NCBI GenBank assembly: GCA_038373865.1
Contig: JAXGGA010002284.1
Span: 1-64,000, forward strand
Origin: Uloborus plumipes
Lineage: Eukaryota > Arthropoda > Arachnida > Araneae > Uloboridae
Direction: 5' to 3'
Length of the DNA stretch: 64,000 nt
The position numbers and the translations under genes were made by a program. This document shows positions 60,104 through 64,000 of this stretch, piece by piece (position 1 is the first letter of the stretch; each line of letters opens with the position of its first letter). The notes below the pieces were generated by a model. It searched no databases, was not told the origin of the DNA, and was given only the letters and a program-made list of their open reading frames with translations.

Positions 60104-63100
60104 GGGCAACAGTGCTCAGTAACCCTTAATTGCCAAATTTGTGAAATTAGGAGATTTTGAGATACTTTTTGGTTTTTACAACCGTGCTCCTAATTTTGGG
60201 GAAAATACTGGAAAAGTGAGCATAGTTTATGGTTAAACCGGGCAACACTGACAGAAAAAAGTATTTTCGCAGTTAAGTGTAGAGGAATAGATATTGTAAA
60301 AGTACCTTACTGTTTAATTAGCAATTGTATTAGCCATAGAATAAGTATTCCTCGAACAAAATCATAGAAAATGTTCTAAATTTGCGAATGTAAGAATAAC
60401 AAGTTACAGGCTACAGGTTAATGTAGTTTATCCAGATCTTGCTACAAAAACTGAGAATTATCCATTTGAAAAGCTCACTAAATTTTCGCTGTTTAGTATT
60501 TTCAGTTTAGACATTTTTCCAAATCAATTGTCAAAATTTGATAATTTTTAACTCGTTCCCTTTTAGGTATCCTGGTATTTCAGTTAATGTGATGTAAAGC
60601 TGTTTGCTTCTACTTGATTTGTTTACCAACTAGTTACGAGTAAAGAAAAGAAAGCAAGCGTAAAATTGGAGGAATTGTGATGTACAAGCTTTAGTGCTGA
60701 AAGGCTGTCCTTTTTGCAAGTACAGACGTGGTAATTCTTAACGGGTGAGGTGATTTTGTTATAACCTAAGTGGTAATGCCGGGTGAATATAACCTCAAGA
60801 TTATTTCTTGTGCACTCTTCCACAATTCAGCAAATTTACGTAGGAAAATACCCAATGATTAAAAAAAAATCATAAGTACTACTGAAACAGTACTGTAAGT
60901 GTTTGTACTGAAAAACCGCGGAGAGATGTTGGATAAACTGGAAGCGGCAACACACCATTTTAAGTTTCTGCAATGGGAAAAAATTGTTGTTGTGGTTATT
61001 TCAATCGGTCTTAAATGCTGAACTAGGTTTATAACTTTTAATGAAATCCATAAATAGGAATTCTGTCAGTTTTTTACCTGAAGTATGAAATTCTACAAGA
61101 AACCTGTTACTAAAACGTTCTTAGTTTACAAGTCTTGAAATCGTTACGGTATAAAGTACTTATTGGTTTCCTTTTTTAGGACTAGTATAAGACTATTCTA
61201 TTTTTCTGTATATTTATATTAACTTAATTTCAACTTATCAAATTGAAAGTTAAGTATGTAGACGTATTACACTCGATATTTTAAAATTTAAACACATGGT
61301 TGCTCACCATCATATTTGAACTCTATTTGAAGTTTCTCCGAAACTTGCTGTTTATCTTTGTGAATCGTTTGCATTGTAAATCGGATAAGTTTTAAAAGAT
61401 GCATTATATAGTGTTTGCAGTGTTAAGAGAAAAAATTTGTTTTGTGAAACCATATTGGTTTTAAATAAGATGTTTAAAAGAAGCTAGTTTGAGAGCTTGT
61501 TTTGCGCCGTAACCCTTTATATCCAAATTAATTCAGCAATGAATTTTTATAGTTTTTTAGTTGAAAATGCATCAAAAACATTAACGATAAAAAAAGTTGA
61601 AAACATGTAGGCTCTAAGCGGCGCCACGCCTTAGGGCCCCTAAGAAAACTGTTTCTGATTGCAAGTACCAACTGTCGGTCTCTCAGCAAAGTACAAGGAG
61701 TGGTACTTTTAAGTACCAGCATGATTCCAGGCATTTAGGATTCATAATACTAAATTATTATAAGAGGGACTTCTGAGTTCCGTCGGGGCATAAAGGGTTA
61801 ACTTTTAACCGGTTAATTTCACACCGTCACACCAAACTTCAGTAACGGGGAACGATAAATCCTGAAATAGCTTTCATGTGCACTATATAATAGGTCTGAA
61901 CGTAATTGACTTTTTGAAATAAAGTATTCTTTCTCTGATAAAATTAAGTGGTTCGTATAACTGTTTTACGACTTGATTGTTTGAAAGGAAGATAATTTGA
62001 CAGTTTGTTAGTTTTAAATGGGAAAATTGAACTTTGAGTGGTAAAAAGCTACCGTTTTAGATGTTTAATTCATAAGTGAAGCAATAGTCTGTATTAGGAA
62101 AGATCTGGCTTCAATATTGGCTATAATTTCCGTTACTTTGAATGTTCTGTTACGAACTTCAAGTAAAATTACGTTACAGTCAATATTACTGATCAAAGCA
62201 AAAAATTAATGATCCGCAAAATAAATGCAGAGTTAGCCTTCATGTACTTGGGTAATTTCCAAAGTTAAGAGATGTTTAATACTGAACTATTTAGATTAAA
62301 AATTATTTTTCGGAGCAAATAGGGTTAGAAACTAAAAGCAAAAGTAGTTTGCAAAGAGTTACCGCCCATAAGCGAGGGCTAAGGCAAAACTGAATCGAGT
62401 AAGATAAATTCATTTTATCTACCAATTTGTTGGCAATCTTAGCTACAATAAGAGGATCTTTGCCTCCAACTTGGCTATTCCTGACTGAGGAGTGAAGAAT
62501 AAGGACGAAACTGCAATCTCAGGATATCATAGCTGAGCTGTGGGTGTGATTGCTTCAGCAAAATTAGTTTATTTAGTTTCAACAACTAATTAAATTTTTC
62601 GAATTAAAATATAGTGTATTTATGAGCTAAAAATTAATTTGAAGATATGCAGTCATGTCACTGTTTAATGTCTAAAGTTTGAGCTGTAAAACTCTTATTA
62701 AAATATTTATCTGCCGCCAAGTTGAAGATTGGTATGAAGTTTCTCAGGGAAAAGCACTAATGAAGTAAAGTGATGCATAATTTTACTACCAGTGGTAATT
62801 TTTTTAGTATACGCGGATTCAACCTCTGTGAATAAATTTTATGGAAATTTTACTAGATTTATGACTAAAAAAGCAATCTTTCATTTGCTAAATTTTTTAG
62901 AGGAGTAACTGGTAAGTTGGATTTTATTTTATTTTAACTAATAGTTAAATTTTTAGTTTTACCTTTCCTGTCTTTTCTCTTTTCCCAAACTTCAGTTACT
63001 CCAAGTTAGTCTGAAAGAATTTCTCTAACATTGCCGAAAAATTATTTAAATCTAGTGTAAAACAGGCGAAAAAAACCGCCCGAATATACTTTAATTTGCC

Positions 63101-64000
63101 TTTCTTACTGAACTAATTTTGAACAAACCGGTCAAAACTTTGTTCTAAGAATTTAAAGTTGCCTCTAGATATATTAAATGAAACTTAAAACTTGGGAAAG
63201 TTTTTGCTGCTTCAAGATTTTTTTATTGCTGGATCTATATAGTTAATCCGTTAGACGGTAGCTAAATATTAACTTGAATTCAACAAGTAACTAAGGCAAT
63301 TAATGCAAAAGTGAATAAAATTAATATATTTGAGTAAACGAATGACTTCCCACTTAGTTTTGTTTGGTTAGTTTTGAAATTTTTCTCGATAAAATTGCAT
63401 AGATTATTCAAATACTCTGAAGACACCGATCTCAAAACAATTTACTATAAGGATAGTACAATGCGAGTACATCAAATGAGAAACTTTTATATTTCTCTAC
63501 TTAAATAAATTGTACATAAAATTCAAGAAATGAATATCTTAAATGCCAAGCAAAATAAGTAAAAGTAACAGTAAGAATTAAACTTGATATTTATTAAATT
63601 TGAATTCAATGTAAACTTGCTGGGAGTAGAGCATGGATGTGCAAATTTTGCAGGATCATAGTTTAAACATGTATGCATAAAATTACACAAAATAGCTTAA
63701 ATTTAAAAATTTTAGCGAAACATACTCAGTTGACATAAAACTGACATTGCTGTATACTTATGAATTTATTTAACTGATAAATACACTATTACCTGGCGAC
63801 GGTCCTGCCCGGTTAAAAAAAGGTTTGCAAAATCTATGTACACACTTAGACTTCTCTTGCTAGAACAGGCTCAAATTCTTCTTTCAATGAGGACAGGTTT
63901 AGAAAATGTGAATATGCTGGAGTAATGCTCTCTATCAACTCTCCAATCAGTTTTCAAAGCATAGTTAAAACTGTTTGATTACGTTCAAAAGTGGGTTTAC
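60104..64000. other. Non-coding stretch, nothing recognised
   Basis: AT-rich, few repeats, frames up to 68 codons of no recognisable identity. It may be intron or intergenic sequence; no splice-supported exon could be identified. Confidence 0.45.

Noticed and set aside
63785..63825. Another Helitron end (CTGGCGACGGTCCTGCCCGG)
   Set aside because: GC-rich motif resembles Helitron hairpins but no CTAG terminus or TC start is visible nearby.

Overview
This is eukaryotic, very AT-rich, gene-poor DNA. I found no convincing host-gene exon, no rRNA, no functional tRNA and no bacterial-type operon. Almost everything that can be identified is transposable-element (TE) sequence in various states of decay. 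The mix (Tc1 elements of the type often labelled Tcb1/Tcb2, mariner, piggyBac, pogo-like, hAT, Harbinger-like, Helitron and Helentron-like elements, tRNA-derived SINEs) fits an arthropod. An arachnid such as a spider is my best guess, by inference only. The window is probably intergenic or lies inside a very long intron.

Layout. 1-9.4 kb: a decayed piggyBac (866-2637, TTAA duplication), a 200-bp tandem repeat (4237-4837), a second TTAA-flanked element (5886-6610), a tRNA-SINE (6636-6915) and a small hairpin (9308-9394). 9.4-15 kb: a CACTG-ended MITE split by a pogo-like element (9732-11004), a TA-flanked MITE, a minus-strand SINE and a minus-strand Helitron. 16-20 kb: GC-rich minisatellites in opposite orientations at 16080 and 19950, enclosing two head-to-tail Helitron copies. 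21-25.3 kb: a short Helitron, then four CACTG MITEs, one carrying a nested Tigger-type MITE. 26.5-35 kb: two Tc1 pseudogenes, a piggyBac-type element with a pogo-like element inside it, a 190-bp tandem repeat, and a mariner fragment within an array of a 14-bp motif. 36.5-45.5 kb: two copies of a hAT-type element in opposite orientation, a large element full of ACATCGATGT motifs, and small MITEs. 45.9-51 kb: two copies of a Helentron/DINE-1-like element; the second has an expanded internal tandem repeat and a Harbinger-like insertion with an exact empty site in the first. 51.9-54.8 kb: a foldback whose (TA)n core took a Tc1 element, then a SINE and a CpG-rich MITE. 55-64 kb is quieter, with a 941-bp element with a 4-bp duplication (57065-58005), a doubtful hAT remnant and an ~820-bp near-perfect palindrome (59280-60103).

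How the parts relate. There is no pathway here; the logic is insertion order. Nesting can be read directly in at least five places: pogo-like into CACTG MITE, Tigger MITE into CACTG MITE, pogo-like into piggyBac, Harbinger-like into Helentron-like, and Tc1 into (TA)n inside a foldback. Every transposase I can read is broken. The most unusual recurring theme is a group of elements in which a short, partly palindromic, family-specific motif is scattered through the whole element. Two of these also encode remnants of what looks like the same C-terminal domain of a pogo/Tigger-type transposase. No clearly new cellular system was found.
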